From positions 1 through 64,000 of the forward strand of contig NZ_JALPVJ010000005.1 of NCBI RefSeq assembly GCF_023544445.1: a stretch of 64,000 nucleotides of DNA. Direction: 5' to 3'. Every line of letters begins with the position of its first letter. Position 1 is the first letter of the stretch. The stretch comes from Actinoplanes sp. M2I2 (GTDB lineage Bacteria; Actinomycetota; Actinomycetes; Mycobacteriales; Micromonosporaceae). The notes beneath the pieces were generated by a model. The model saw only the letters and a list, made by a program, of their open reading frames with translations, had not been told where the DNA came from and did not search any database. This document shows, one piece after another, positions 1 to 7,478 of the stretch. The position numbers and the translations under genes are program-made.

Positions 1-375
1 GCTCTTGGGTCGTTTGCTCGGCTCTGGTGTGACCAGTCCCTGAGCAGCCAGGTGCCGGGCGATCGTGGCCCGCGAGACGGTGCGGTGGTGGGTGTGCTGC
101 AGATGCCAGCGGATCGTGTCCGGGCCGGCGTCCAGGCCCCGCTCGGCCAGGTCCTTGCGGACCGCCACGATCAACTCGACCACCGGTTCACCGATGGCGG
201 TCGGTGACGTGCGCGGCCGTCTCGACTTCGGCTCGAAGGCAGCCTCACCCTCGGCCCGATACCGGGCGATGAGCTTTGACACCCAGCCCTTGGACACGCC
301 GTAGGCGCGGGCGGTCTCGGCCTGGCTACGACCCTCGAGGACAACGGCAGTGATCACGACACGGGCTAAGGACAC
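1..375 (-). CDS. IS481-family transposase, N-terminal part (cut by window edge)
   Basis: The frame enters from the left edge, so only the first 125 codons are visible. It opens with a helix-turn-helix block ('EGRSQAETARAYGVSKGWVS'), then a basic linker ('EAAFEPKSRRPRTSP') and a second HTH-like block ('RTVSRATIARHLAAQG'). This is the usual N-terminal architecture of IS481-type DDE transposases; the catalytic domain lies outside the window. I chose the GTG at 373-375 because homologues usually begin close to the 'ARVVITAVVLEGR' strand; a TTG eight codons upstream is the alternative. Three 23-bp direct repeats lie just upstream and probably mark the element's end. Whether the copy is intact cannot be judged from here. 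Confidence 0.8.
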   Translation of the reverse strand, partial: MSLARVVITAVVLEGRSQAETARAYGVSKGWVSKLIARYRAEGEAAFEPKSRRPRTSPTAIGEPVVELIVAVRKDLAERGLDAGPDTIRWHLQHTHHRTVSRATIARHLAAQGLVTPEPSKRPKS

Positions 376-400
376 CCCGCGACGATCACCGTCATCCAAA

Positions 401-469
401 GTTTCCTATGTCCCGACACACCAGTTTCCGATGACTTGAGACAGGGGTTTCCTATGTCTTGAGCCAGGA
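401..469. repeat. Three tandem 23-bp direct repeats beside the transposase
   Basis: The hexamer GTTTCC begins at 401, 424 and 447, exactly 23 bp apart. Copies 1 and 3 share GTTTCCTATGTC; copies 2 and 3 share the core CTTGAG followed by CCA/ACA. The array starts 26 bp upstream of the transposase start. This fits the subterminal transposase-binding sites or terminal region of the IS481-type element, so the element edge is probably near 470. No matching inverted end is visible because the other side of the element is outside the window. Confidence 0.7.
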
Positions 470-711
470 CACTGCCGGGCGCGCAGCATCAAATGGCCTT
501 GACCTGCTGTTTCTAACCGCCGGTGCAACTCTCGACCGCGTTGATCGACGACGCTTCGAGGGCTGCACGCCTGGCGGTTCACTCCTGAACAGGATGTGCA
601 GGGCCACAGCTCCCACCGCCGAGCAAGCCCCCTCAACGGAACACTCGCGTAAGAAAGCTTCAGCTATTGCTGGGAGCTGTTAGACGACATTCAGGCCCAT
701 GACGGCCTTAC
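470..711. other. No convincing gene
   Basis: This stretch between the IS end and the kinase stop codon shows no frame with actinobacterial codon bias or a recognisable motif. The short open frames on both strands are Arg/Cys/Ser-rich translations typical of out-of-frame GC-rich DNA. It may be flanking DNA disturbed by insertion of the IS element. Confidence 0.5.
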
Positions 712-1518
712 TCACACGCCGCTGGTGCGGTACACGCTCCATCGGTCTGCGGCGACCACCATGCGTCTGGTCCAGGCGTCCGGCTCTGCTCCGGCGATTT
801 CGTTCCACATGCGTGCGTTGGCCGCAGCGAATGCGGTAAGACCAGCGCTGGTAGCCGTTCGCCAGCCGGGAATGCGATGCGCCCAGCTCTCGGCTTCGGC
901 CGGTGAATGGCCGGCGCTGACAAGCCATATCGTCCAGTAAGCAGCGTCCAGCCAGGCGGCCCCCCGGGTGGCCCATCCCCAGTCGACCATGCGGGCGCGA
1001 CCGTCGGCGACGATGACGTTGGCGCTGTTCAGATCTGTGTGGAGCAGACAGGACCCAGCGAAATGGTGCAGCTCGTCGGGCGCGGCGTAGTGCTGGAGCC
1101 GCAGCGGCGCCTCGCGGAGGGTGACATCTGGGCACGGGATCCCACCGAGACGAATTAGCAGGTCCACGACCGGTCGGAGGTCGCCGGAATCGGGGGCGTA
1201 ATCAGCTTCATGCCCGGCGATGGCCTCAAAGATCAGAACGTCCCACCCATCGGTAACGATCCGAGCGAGCAGCGTTGGCGCGATCGAACGAACGAAAGGA
1301 GCGACGGCCGCTTCAGCAGCCTGGGTCCACACCCAGCGATGGTCGCTTGGCAGAGCTTTGACGAAGTACTTGCCACCGGCGGCCAGGATAAAAGCGGCAA
1401 CGGAGCTGTTGAATCCGGCCTCTACGCTCTTGACATGGTGCACTTCGCCGGTGCATTGCTCGACCTCGTACCGAACTTTCTTCGGTAGATCCCCATAGGG
1501 AATTCGACTGGGCGGCAT
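712..1518 (-). CDS. APH/choline-kinase-like phosphotransferase
   Basis: A 268-residue protein with the fold signature of aminoglycoside/choline kinases: an ATP-lobe lysine in 'GGKYFVKALP', the catalytic loop 'LLHTDLNSANVIV' (His-x-Asp-x4-Asn) and the metal-binding Asp in 'ARMVDWGWA'. The family phosphorylates small hydroxylated substrates; many actinobacterial members have no known substrate, so a resistance role is not implied. I start at the ATG giving 'MPPSRIPYG', preceded by GAGAAG, rather than 66 bases upstream where the translation is low-complexity Arg/Gly. It lies downstream of the small Cys-protein genes on the same strand, about 125 bp away, so cotranscription is possible. Confidence 0.8.
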   Translation of the reverse strand: MPPSRIPYGDLPKKVRYEVEQCTGEVHHVKSVEAGFNSSVAAFILAAGGKYFVKALPSDHRWVWTQAAEAAVAPFVRSIAPTLLARIVTDGWDVLIFEAIAGHEADYAPDSGDLRPVVDLLIRLGGIPCPDVTLREAPLRLQHYAAPDELHHFAGSCLLHTDLNSANVIVADGRARMVDWGWATRGAAWLDAAYWTIWLVSAGHSPAEAESWAHRIPGWRTATSAGLTAFAAANARMWNEIAGAEPDAWTRRMVVAADRWSVYRTSGV

Positions 1519-1642
1519 ATCAGCTTCTCGATCTCGACGAGGCCCGCGACCGCCGCGTTCATCGCACGACGACGACCCGAGCAATGCGTTGCCGCAGCCG
1601 CGCTGGTTGGTGGCCGTCGGCGACCAGCACAGGGCGTACCAA

Positions 1643-2017
1643 TTATGCCCGGCGGTTCCCCATAGAACGAGCCTGGTTCGTGAAGGGCGTCCTCGTAGCC
1701 GGTGGCGCTACGTCGGCCAAGCTGCCCTTCCTCTCATGGTCGGTGGGCCGACGGATCGGACGGTCCGGCACACGGGGAACCCATCCCATGAACCGATGCC
1801 AGAAGTCGATCTCGACCTCCAGGGGATACCGGACGGCATCTTCGATCGCCTCGTACATGTAGGAAGCCATGTAAATCCGAAGAGACGAATGCCCGTGCCG
1901 GTAGGTCGTCAGCAGCTCCGCCCGCTGCGTCGAGCAAGGCCACGGCTCCGCACAGCCCGGTGCTTCGCAACGCCAATCGGGCCGTGATGGTGTGTGCCCG
2001 ATCGCTGGCTCCCGCAT
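1643..2017 (-). CDS. Small Cys-rich protein, 'PWPC' family, copy A
   Basis: A 124-residue protein whose conserved part is 'RPDWRCEAPGCAEPWPC' followed by 'SLRIYMASYM' and 'FWHRFMGWVP'. Three cysteines spaced C-x4-C-x5-C suggest a small metal site. It is clearly paralogous to the protein at 5656-5961: over the 70-residue core I count 48 identical positions. The C-terminal 45 residues after 'GWVP' are not shared. An ATG at 2017 preceded by GAGGG is chosen over a TTG at 2032 that would overlap the upstream stop. It follows the 'TYYSAS' gene immediately, so the two are probably translated together. Such proteins are sometimes labelled flavin reductase in annotations; nothing in the sequence supports that. 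Function unknown. Confidence 0.8.
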   Translation of the reverse strand: MREPAIGHTPSRPDWRCEAPGCAEPWPCSTQRAELLTTYRHGHSSLRIYMASYMYEAIEDAVRYPLEVEIDFWHRFMGWVPRVPDRPIRRPTDHERKGSLADVAPPATRTPFTNQARSMGNRRA

Positions 2018-2028
2018 CCGATCCGCCC

Positions 2029-2289
2029 TCAACTTGCGAGCGGAAACCGCGCGACCGGTATCCGCCGCGCATTGATCAACTCAGGCTGGCTCGCCCCTGG
2101 CTGGCGCGTCGGCAACCGAATCGTGCGAGAGAAGATGACGACCGCGTTCTCCCGCATCCAACACGGACCCAACATGTCGCACTCCACGCAGCGACCCGTG
2201 GCACTCGATGTGACGTGGGTGTCGAGCACCCGCTGAGCTTCGCTCAACTGCTGTTCGGCCGATGCTGAGTAGTAGGTCCCCGTCATCAT
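2029..2289 (-). CDS. Small Cys-motif protein, 'TYYSAS' family, copy A
   Basis: An 86-residue protein with N-terminal 'TYYSASAEQQLSEAQRVLD', a Cys cluster 'GRCVECDMLGPC' (C-x2-C-x5-C) and a basic tail 'RTIRLPTRQPGASQPE'. The spacing of cysteines suggests a small metal-binding knuckle. AGGAGG lies about 11 bases before the first ATG. A decayed relative with the same 'TYY-AS' start is found at 5998-6105. It sits between an XRE/TPR regulator upstream and the 'PWPC' gene downstream, all on the minus strand, which makes a three-gene module. Function unknown. Confidence 0.8.
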   Translation of the reverse strand: MMTGTYYSASAEQQLSEAQRVLDTHVTSSATGRCVECDMLGPCWMRENAVVIFSRTIRLPTRQPGASQPELINARRIPVARFPLAS

Positions 2290-2433
2290 CGGGCAAGCGC
2301 CTCCTAGTTCCTCGCTCGGCGACCAGTCATCAGACAGGCCGGAATCAAGGAGGACGCTAGTTACCGTGCGGATTCAAAGGCTCCACATCAGGTGAGGGAC
2401 ACCGTGTGTGTTCCCTGCTCGCGAAGGGCATGC

Positions 2434-3639
2434 TTAATCTGTGAGGCCGGCCGTTGCCAAAAGCGGCTGAAGGTCAGCTCTGATCGTCGCTCGCGCCGTC
2501 CCGCTCAGCTGGCGTAGAAGCTCGCGGGCAACAGAATTGAAGCGCAGTTCCTCAGGGGACTCTCGATGTACCCGCGTCAACATGTGAATGGCCGCTACCT
2601 GGTTTCTCTGACGCGCGTAACACCGGGCAGCGTCGAGATGGTACGTGAGGCGACGTTCGACTGATGCCGCCTCAGCGACCACCGTTCGTTCGGCCAGTTC
2701 CAGCGCTTGTGCCGTTTTTCCCAGTTCAACCGCGGTGGAGATGCGATGCAACGCTACATTCGTCGGGCCGAAGGCCATACGGTTATGGTTCGTCTCTCCC
2801 ACCCGAGCCGCGATAGTCGCGGCCTCGGTCAGCAGCTGATCTGATCCATCGGCGTCATCCTCCCGAGCGGCCTCGGTTGCACCCAGTAGGTGCAAGCCAC
2901 CAAATACGGCCAGCCGAGCCGGCGACGCACGATCGAGATGCCTTCTGAGCTGTCCGATCGCTTGCCCGACGACGCTCCGCGCCTGCGATGTCTCGCCTTG
3001 AGCCGACAGGATCATGGCAAGGTTCCACGCTGCGGCCCCGGACAGATCGGGATCATCCGCGTCACATGCGCACGACACCGCGCGGTCGGCTACCAGAAGA
3101 GAAAGCTCGTACTCACCGACGCGCTTGGTCCACGTGCGGGCAAGCTGATAAGCAGAGCTTGCCAGGCCAAGCGCAGTCTTGCGGTCTGACCCTTCCAAGG
3201 TGTTCACGCCAGCTTGCGCCAACCCGACCAGGTTCGGCAGGTACCGGCCTACTGCCTCGTATCTGAACGCTGATGGCGCCTGCCAGGTGTCCCACGCCCG
3301 CACAACTAGAGTTTCGAGGTCTTGCAGCGTGGTGAAGGTGACTCCGTGACCCCGGCTCAGCACTGCTGTTCGCACTGCCTCGGCGCACGGGTGACCTCGC
3401 TTTCCGTCCGGCATCAGCGGGAGCGGCACCCCGGTCAACTCTCGGAGATCCTTGACACGCAAGACCTGAGCGAAGTTGACCAGTTGCGAAAAACGGGTGA
3501 CCAGGCGGTCGCCGGACTCGATCTTCTTCATCATCGACAGCGAGATACCAGCCAATCCCGCCAGCTCATCCTGCGTCAGCCCTCGACGGACGCGATAGCT
3601 GGCAATCCGCTGGCCAATGGCCCACTCATCGACTTCCAC
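2434..3639 (-). CDS. XRE-type regulator with C-terminal TPR-like region, copy A
   Basis: A 401-residue protein. An N-terminal XRE helix-turn-helix ('RRGLTQDELAGLAGISLSMM') is followed by about 300 residues of Ala/Leu-rich helical repeats that resemble TPRs, as in many actinobacterial XRE regulators that sense a ligand or peptide through the TPR half. The segment 'AFGPTNVALHRISTAVELG' recurs almost unchanged in the regulator at 6208-7410, so the two are paralogues. The GTG at 3639 is chosen because GGAG lies five bases upstream; the extra 28 residues of a longer frame look non-coding. It is divergent from the HAD hydrolase (76 bp apart) and heads the small-protein genes downstream. Confidence 0.85.
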   Translation of the reverse strand: MEVDEWAIGQRIASYRVRRGLTQDELAGLAGISLSMMKKIESGDRLVTRFSQLVNFAQVLRVKDLRELTGVPLPLMPDGKRGHPCAEAVRTAVLSRGHGVTFTTLQDLETLVVRAWDTWQAPSAFRYEAVGRYLPNLVGLAQAGVNTLEGSDRKTALGLASSAYQLARTWTKRVGEYELSLLVADRAVSCACDADDPDLSGAAAWNLAMILSAQGETSQARSVVGQAIGQLRRHLDRASPARLAVFGGLHLLGATEAAREDDADGSDQLLTEAATIAARVGETNHNRMAFGPTNVALHRISTAVELGKTAQALELAERTVVAEAASVERRLTYHLDAARCYARQRNQVAAIHMLTRVHRESPEELRFNSVARELLRQLSGTARATIRADLQPLLATAGLTD

Positions 3640-3715
3640 ATTTGCTCCAGTCTCCGGTGGACCCTGGGCATCCGGCCGACAAGAGAAGATTACGCCCGCG
3701 TGGGAGACTCGCCGC

Positions 3716-4432
3716 ATGACCACTGGCCTGCATCACCCGTGGCTCGTGCTGTGGGACATCGACCACACCTTGCTGGAGACCCGGGGCCTGGGATCGGAAC
3801 TGTACGGGCGAGCATTCAAGACGGCGACTGGCACCGAGATGAAGCAACAGGCCGACGTCACCGGCCAGACCGAGCCGTCGATCTTCAACGCCACACTACG
3901 ACTGCATGGGATAGCCGAGGATGAGCACTACCTCACCCGATACAAGCAGGCGTTGGCTGAGGAGTACGAGCATCACCGGGAGGACCTTCGCCGCCGTGGT
4001 CGCGCGTTACCCGGGGCCGAGGAAACGCTCGCCACTCTGGCCGCCGAACCTGCGTTGATCCAGAGCGTCTTGTCGGGCAATCTGCGTGCCGTCTCAAAAA
4101 CCAAACTGGACGTCTTCGAGCTTGACAAGTACCTCGACCTTGAGGTCGGGGCCTATGGGGACGACGACCCCGAACGTCCGCAGCTTGTCGCCATCGCCCA
4201 AGAACGGGCGCACCGTAAATACGGGACACCATTCAGCGAGGCGAACACGGTCGTCGTAGGGGACAGCACTCACGACATCAACACCGGCCTTGAAGGCGGG
4301 GCTCGCTCGATCGGCATCGCCACCGGGTCAGATGACATCGACACCCTGCGGGAAGCCGGCGCAGGGGCTGTCCTGAGGGACTTGACCGACGAGCGCGCCG
4401 TACTGGCGGCGTTGCACCGGCTGATCACCTGA
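3716..4432 (+). CDS. HAD-superfamily hydrolase
   Basis: A 238-residue haloacid-dehalogenase-like phosphatase. All four motifs are visible: nucleophile motif I 'LWDIDHTLL' (Asp-x-Asp), motif II Ser in 'SVLSGN', motif III Lys in 'KTKLDVF', and motif IV 'VVVGDSTHDINTG' binding Mg2+. The helical cap inserted after motif I resembles phosphoglycolate-phosphatase-like members. The ATG at 3716 has GGGAG nine bases upstream; a longer frame back to 3617 overlaps the divergent regulator's promoter and reads as nonsense. The physiological substrate cannot be told. Confidence 0.9.
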   Translation: MTTGLHHPWLVLWDIDHTLLETRGLGSELYGRAFKTATGTEMKQQADVTGQTEPSIFNATLRLHGIAEDEHYLTRYKQALAEEYEHHREDLRRRGRALPGAEETLATLAAEPALIQSVLSGNLRAVSKTKLDVFELDKYLDLEVGAYGDDDPERPQLVAIAQERAHRKYGTPFSEANTVVVGDSTHDINTGLEGGARSIGIATGSDDIDTLREAGAGAVLRDLTDERAVLAALHRLIT

Positions 4433-4530
4433 ACGCCCATATCGTTGTCGCAGGAGCGGCCGGCATCTTCGGGCGAGCGCCAGCCGTTGCCCTGACCTTT
4501 TAACGCCCGGCCGTCGGATAGCGTCGCGAG

Positions 4531-4882
4531 ATGCACCCCGTAATCGTCACTGGCGCTCGTGTTCATCTCCGGGAGTTCCGGCCCGACGACCTCCAAGACT
4601 CCATGGCGGTTGTCGGTGACCCGGCGGTCACGCAGTCGCTCAGCTTCGACGCTCGTTCCGAGGTTGACCAGAAGAGCCACCTGGCAGCTGACGTCGCGAG
4701 AGCGAGTCAGGACCCGCGGCCCGACTATTACCTCGACGTCGCCGAGGCCGACGACCGCCTCATCGGCTTCGTCCGCATAGGGCTAGGACCGAATCAGGGA
4801 CCACGTTTTCACCAACGGCGCCTGGCGCGACTCGCTGCTCTACTCGATTCTTGACACCGAATGGACCCTGCACACTCCCTGA
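4531..4882 (+). pseudogene. GNAT acetyltransferase remnant with internal deletion and frameshift
   Basis: The first 90 codons give a typical GNAT N-terminus ('ARVHLREFRPDDLQDSMAVV', 'DDRLIGFVRIGLG'). The frame then jumps: from 4796 the +1 frame reads 'RDHVFTNGAWRDSLLYSIL' and ends with a stop at 4880-4882, which is the characteristic C-terminal end of RimJ/RimL-like GNATs. The segment expected between them, carrying the acetyl-CoA-binding motif A (R/Q-x2-G-x-G/A), is missing. So an internal deletion that also shifted the frame has killed the gene. In the original frame translation would stop at 4854 after 107 residues. Confidence 0.85.
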
Positions 4883-4984
4883 GTGGGCAGCGATCGTCGC
4901 GGTGGACCACGCTCCACGCAAGCATCATCGAAAGCTGCGCGTGCGCGGATCTGCCGATAAGTAGCGGCGAGGCGGTTGACTCAG

Positions 4985-5236
4985 CTAATGCGTAGATTCC
5001 TTGTGCTGTCGAGCCTGGCGACGTGCCGGTACGTCGGGGCGGCCCAGTTGACGCCACAGCAGCACCCGACCCAGGCCGATGGCGTAGGCAATGCCCACCA
5101 GGGTCAAGAAGGCAGCGCTCCAGCGTCCCTCGATGAGGAGGAACGTTATGCCTAACGCTGGAAACAAGATGACCCCTGTCACGTATACCCAGAGCGGCAG
5201 CCGATGTGTTCTGTGCACTCGGGCATTGTCCTTCAC
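4985..5236 (-). CDS. Small two-helix membrane protein
   Basis: An 83-residue protein with a short polar N-terminus ('KDNARVHRTHRLPLW'), two hydrophobic segments ('VYVTGVILFPALGITFLLI' and 'AFLTLVGIAYAIGLGRVLLW') joined by 'EGRWS', and a basic tail rich in Arg and Gln. I chose the GTG at 5236, preceded by GTGGGGAC; the longer frame upstream overlaps the epimerase remnant on the other strand. No function can be assigned. It faces the dead GNAT gene convergently. Confidence 0.6.
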   Translation of the reverse strand: MKDNARVHRTHRLPLWVYVTGVILFPALGITFLLIEGRWSAAFLTLVGIAYAIGLGRVLLWRQLGRPDVPARRQARQHKESTH

Positions 5237-5429
5237 GAGTCCCCACTGCGCTGGCCCGGCGAACTGATCGCCGAGGCACCTGATCCGACGTAGGGCCAGG
5301 CGGAGTGATGCTCTACGTCGCTCGACCGACGGACATTGGACCTGCCTCCGCGGACAGGACTTCGGCCCTACGACCGGGACACGGCGCCTGGCGGGCCCCG
5401 GGCTCCGCGCACGAACCACGACAGCTCCG

Positions 5430-5702
5430 GATGTCGAGGCACTGACTCGTGGGGCTGGAAAGGCGGGCGCCGGCAAGCCCTTCGTCTACACCAGCACAAA
5501 CCGGTCTACGGGCTCGACCCCGCCCACTCCCGGGACGAGGACGCAGAACTGCCGCAGCCGGGTACTGCCGGCCAAGCTGGCCGGCGAGCGCTTGGTCCGC
5601 GAGGCAGCCGGGCACCCGACGGCGGGCACCTACAACGCGGCGGGACCGCGGCAGTTCACCTTCCGTGAACTTGCCGAGGCGATCGCGGATCTGATCTGGT
5701 CG
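5430..5702 (+). pseudogene. Fragment of an NAD-dependent epimerase/dehydratase
   Basis: Pieces of an extended-SDR sugar-nucleotide epimerase-like protein can be read in two frames. Frame beginning 5430: 'DVEALTRGAGKAGAGKPFVY' (the family's 'KPFVYTS' strand). Frame 2: 'PVYGLDPAHSRDEDAELP' (the 'xYG...DE...P' stretch). Back in the first frame from 5571: 'KLAGERLVREAAG' and 'GTYNAAGPRQFTFRELAEAI'. At least two indels separate them, and the Rossmann N-terminus, the YxxxK site and much of the middle are absent. The 3' end runs into the antisense 'PWPC' gene copy B, so rearrangement probably joined them. Confidence 0.7.
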
Positions 5703-5961
5703 AGGTCTCTGAAGAACTCGGAACCCAACCCATGAACCGCGACCAGAAGTCGATCTCCGCTTCGTCCGGGTGACGGACGGCATCCTCGATGGCGGCGTGC
5801 ATGAACGACGCCATGTATATGCGGAGAGACAACGGTGCCAACCGGTAGGACTTCAACAATGCCGCCCGTTCGGCAGTACACGGCCATGGCTCTCCGCAAT
5901 CCGAAGCCATGCAGGTCCAGTCCGGCCGGCGTGGCAGGTGAGGTGTTGTCGGCTCGGCCAT
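5656..5961 (-). CDS. Small Cys-rich protein, 'PWPC' family, copy B
   Basis: A 101-residue paralogue of the protein at 1643-2017. The core 'RPDWTCMASDCGEPWPC', 'SLRIYMASFM' and 'FWSRFMGWVP' match with the same cysteine spacing. The ATG at 5961 is the only plausible start. The last 25 residues ('SSSETSTRSDPRSPRQVHGR') overlap the epimerase remnant on the opposite strand and share nothing with copy A, so the native C-terminus may end shortly after 'GWVP' or be altered by a rearrangement. The upstream 'TYY' gene is truncated, while the XRE regulator further upstream is intact. Function unknown. Confidence 0.75.
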   Translation of the reverse strand: MAEPTTPHLPRRPDWTCMASDCGEPWPCTAERAALLKSYRLAPLSLRIYMASFMHAAIEDAVRHPDEAEIDFWSRFMGWVPSSSETSTRSDPRSPRQVHGR

Positions 5962-5997
5962 GGCAACGTCGCTAACCCGCCAGGGATAGCAGGGTCC

Positions 5998-6105
5998 TCA
6001 ATGTTCGGCGGGTGTGAAGGCTTCGCGCAACTGCCGCTCGGCCGACGCGGCGTAGTAAGTCGCGGACGCCTGGCTGCGCTTGTTCGAACTCGCCGGGCCT
6101 GCCAT
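5998..6105 (-). pseudogene. Truncated 'TYY' small-protein gene, copy B
   Basis: Thirty-five codons starting at an ATG at 6105 read 'SATYYAASAERQLREAF', matching 'GTYYSASAEQQLSEAQ' of the protein at 2029-2289, then stop at 5998-6000 ('TPAEH' plus stop). The Cys cluster and basic tail of copy A are missing. The next gene begins 37 bases downstream, exactly where the pair partner would be expected. It is therefore the broken first gene of a duplicated module. It may still be translated as a short leader, but the cysteine-bearing half is gone. Confidence 0.75.
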
Positions 6106-6207
6106 TTCTTGCGACGCCTCCTGTCGGTGCAGGGCGGGCGGTGATCGCCCGCACTTGACAGGTGTGACGCTATGGCGACTCCACGCAGCGATGATTAGAG
6201 GCAGTAA

Positions 6208-7410
6208 TCATGCCGCGTCGAGCCGGGCGGCGAAGGCTTGCAGATCGCGCCCGCCCGCCGAGCGACGTGCCCTGCGCAGCATCGAGCCGACGGTTTCGCG
6301 TACGAGCGGTGACAGCCGGACACGTTGCGGCGCGATCGTTTCGGCGCGAAGGAGGGCAGCCATCGCCTCGACATCGTGCTTACGGGTCTGCGCCAGGCAC
6401 CGGCCCAGGTCGGCGTACATGGTCGCCTGTCGGTTCGATGAGCCGACGGCGGAAACGTCCGGCGCCGGCTTACCCGCGACCGCGCCTCCGTCGCCGAGTT
6501 CGGCGAGCATGCCGAGCCGCCAGATGGCTACGTTGGTCGGCCCGAACCACAGCTGACCGAAATTTCCTTCGCCGAGACGGGACGCTGAAGCGGTTGCCTC
6601 GGCGAGATGAGTACGGCTGGTCGACGAATCGCCACCGATTGCGGCCAGCATGGCGGCGCTCAGATGGAGCATGCCTTGGACCTGTGCGGCCCGCGGATGG
6701 CCGGCATTCGTCTCCAGCAGGTCGATGGCGCGGACCGCGCGCTGTAACGGCAGAGCCCGGGCCTCGGCGGGCAAGGTGTGGACGATGGCGAACTCGGCTA
6801 TTCCCAGCCATTCCGGTTCGTCAGGCAGAAGGCCGGCAACGTCCCGGCATTGCTGAGCCGCCAGCATCGCCAGATCGGCGTGCCCGAGGTATTTGGCGGC
6901 GAAGGTGGTCGCGTACGTGATCCAGGCCAAATGGCGGAGCGAAACGGGGTCGTCCCGTTTGCTTCCCAGAGCCAGGAGCAGGCCGGGAAGGCCGGCGATC
7001 AGATCGTCGTAACGGCAGGCATTGTGCAGTGCGGTGACGTCACGGACTGCTGCCGCCAGGTCGCGGGGCGCGTCGTCCGGTGCGCTGGTGGAGCCGAAAG
7101 CCAATTCCGCGATTGCCGCTCGCAGCGCGGGCAGATAGCGGGTGGCGGCGGCATGTTCCAAGGTGGTCGGGTCGTACGGCTGACCCGTGAGGTCCGCCAA
7201 CGAGACTTGCAACGCTTTCGCGAGAGCGAGCTGAGTGCTGCGTTTGTCGAGCGCGGCCGTCCCGGACTCGATCTGGGCGATGTATCCCTGACTCAGCCCG
7301 GCAAGCTCCGCGAGTACGCGCTGGCTGAGATTACGCTTGAGCCGCCAACGGCGGACCCGCACCCCGATGTGGTCCAGCGCGGTGACGGAATCTCGGCGTT
7401 CCGCAACCAT
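6208..7410 (-). CDS. XRE-type regulator with C-terminal TPR-like region, copy B
   Basis: A 400-residue paralogue of the regulator at 2434-3639. The HTH 'RNLSQRVLAELAGLSQGYIA' is followed by a long helical repeat region including 'FGPTNVAIWRLGMLAELG', the same landmark as in copy A. The start at the ATG in 'MVAERRDSVTALDHIG' is preferred; the 46 extra residues of the longer frame are Arg-rich and overlap the divergent flavoprotein gene. No clear ribosome site precedes it. It is followed on the same strand by the broken 'TYY' gene and 'PWPC' copy B. The flavoprotein lies 68 bp away in the opposite direction and may be a regulatory target. Confidence 0.85.
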   Translation of the reverse strand: MVAERRDSVTALDHIGVRVRRWRLKRNLSQRVLAELAGLSQGYIAQIESGTAALDKRSTQLALAKALQVSLADLTGQPYDPTTLEHAAATRYLPALRAAIAELAFGSTSAPDDAPRDLAAAVRDVTALHNACRYDDLIAGLPGLLLALGSKRDDPVSLRHLAWITYATTFAAKYLGHADLAMLAAQQCRDVAGLLPDEPEWLGIAEFAIVHTLPAEARALPLQRAVRAIDLLETNAGHPRAAQVQGMLHLSAAMLAAIGGDSSTSRTHLAEATASASRLGEGNFGQLWFGPTNVAIWRLGMLAELGDGGAVAGKPAPDVSAVGSSNRQATMYADLGRCLAQTRKHDVEAMAALLRAETIAPQRVRLSPLVRETVGSMLRRARRSAGGRDLQAFAARLDAA

Positions 7411-7478
7411 GGCAGGACGATACGTCAGCGTCTGGGCCCGGACTACAGCCCGGACGGTGGGTCGAGTGATGGAGCGAG

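Noticed and set aside
401..469. Possible CRISPR or phage repeat array
   Set aside because: Repeats are contiguous, only three, and adjoin a transposase; no spacers.
406..683. Short overlapping frames on both strands after the IS end
   Set aside because: No ribosome site, no motif and out-of-frame composition; treated as non-coding flank.
1643..2017. Flavin-reductase function for the PWPC proteins
   Set aside because: The proteins are about 100 residues with no flavin-binding fold signature; the label sometimes attached to this family has no support in the sequence.
6081..6100. tRNA-like T-loop (TTCGAA with flanking GC)
   Set aside because: No acceptor stem, D-arm or anticodon arm can be drawn around it, and it lies within the decayed small-protein gene.
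5972..6154. 60-codon minus-strand frame upstream of PWPC copy B
   Set aside because: A different frame of the same stretch (5998-6105) matches the 'TYYSAS' family; this frame is Arg-rich without similarity.
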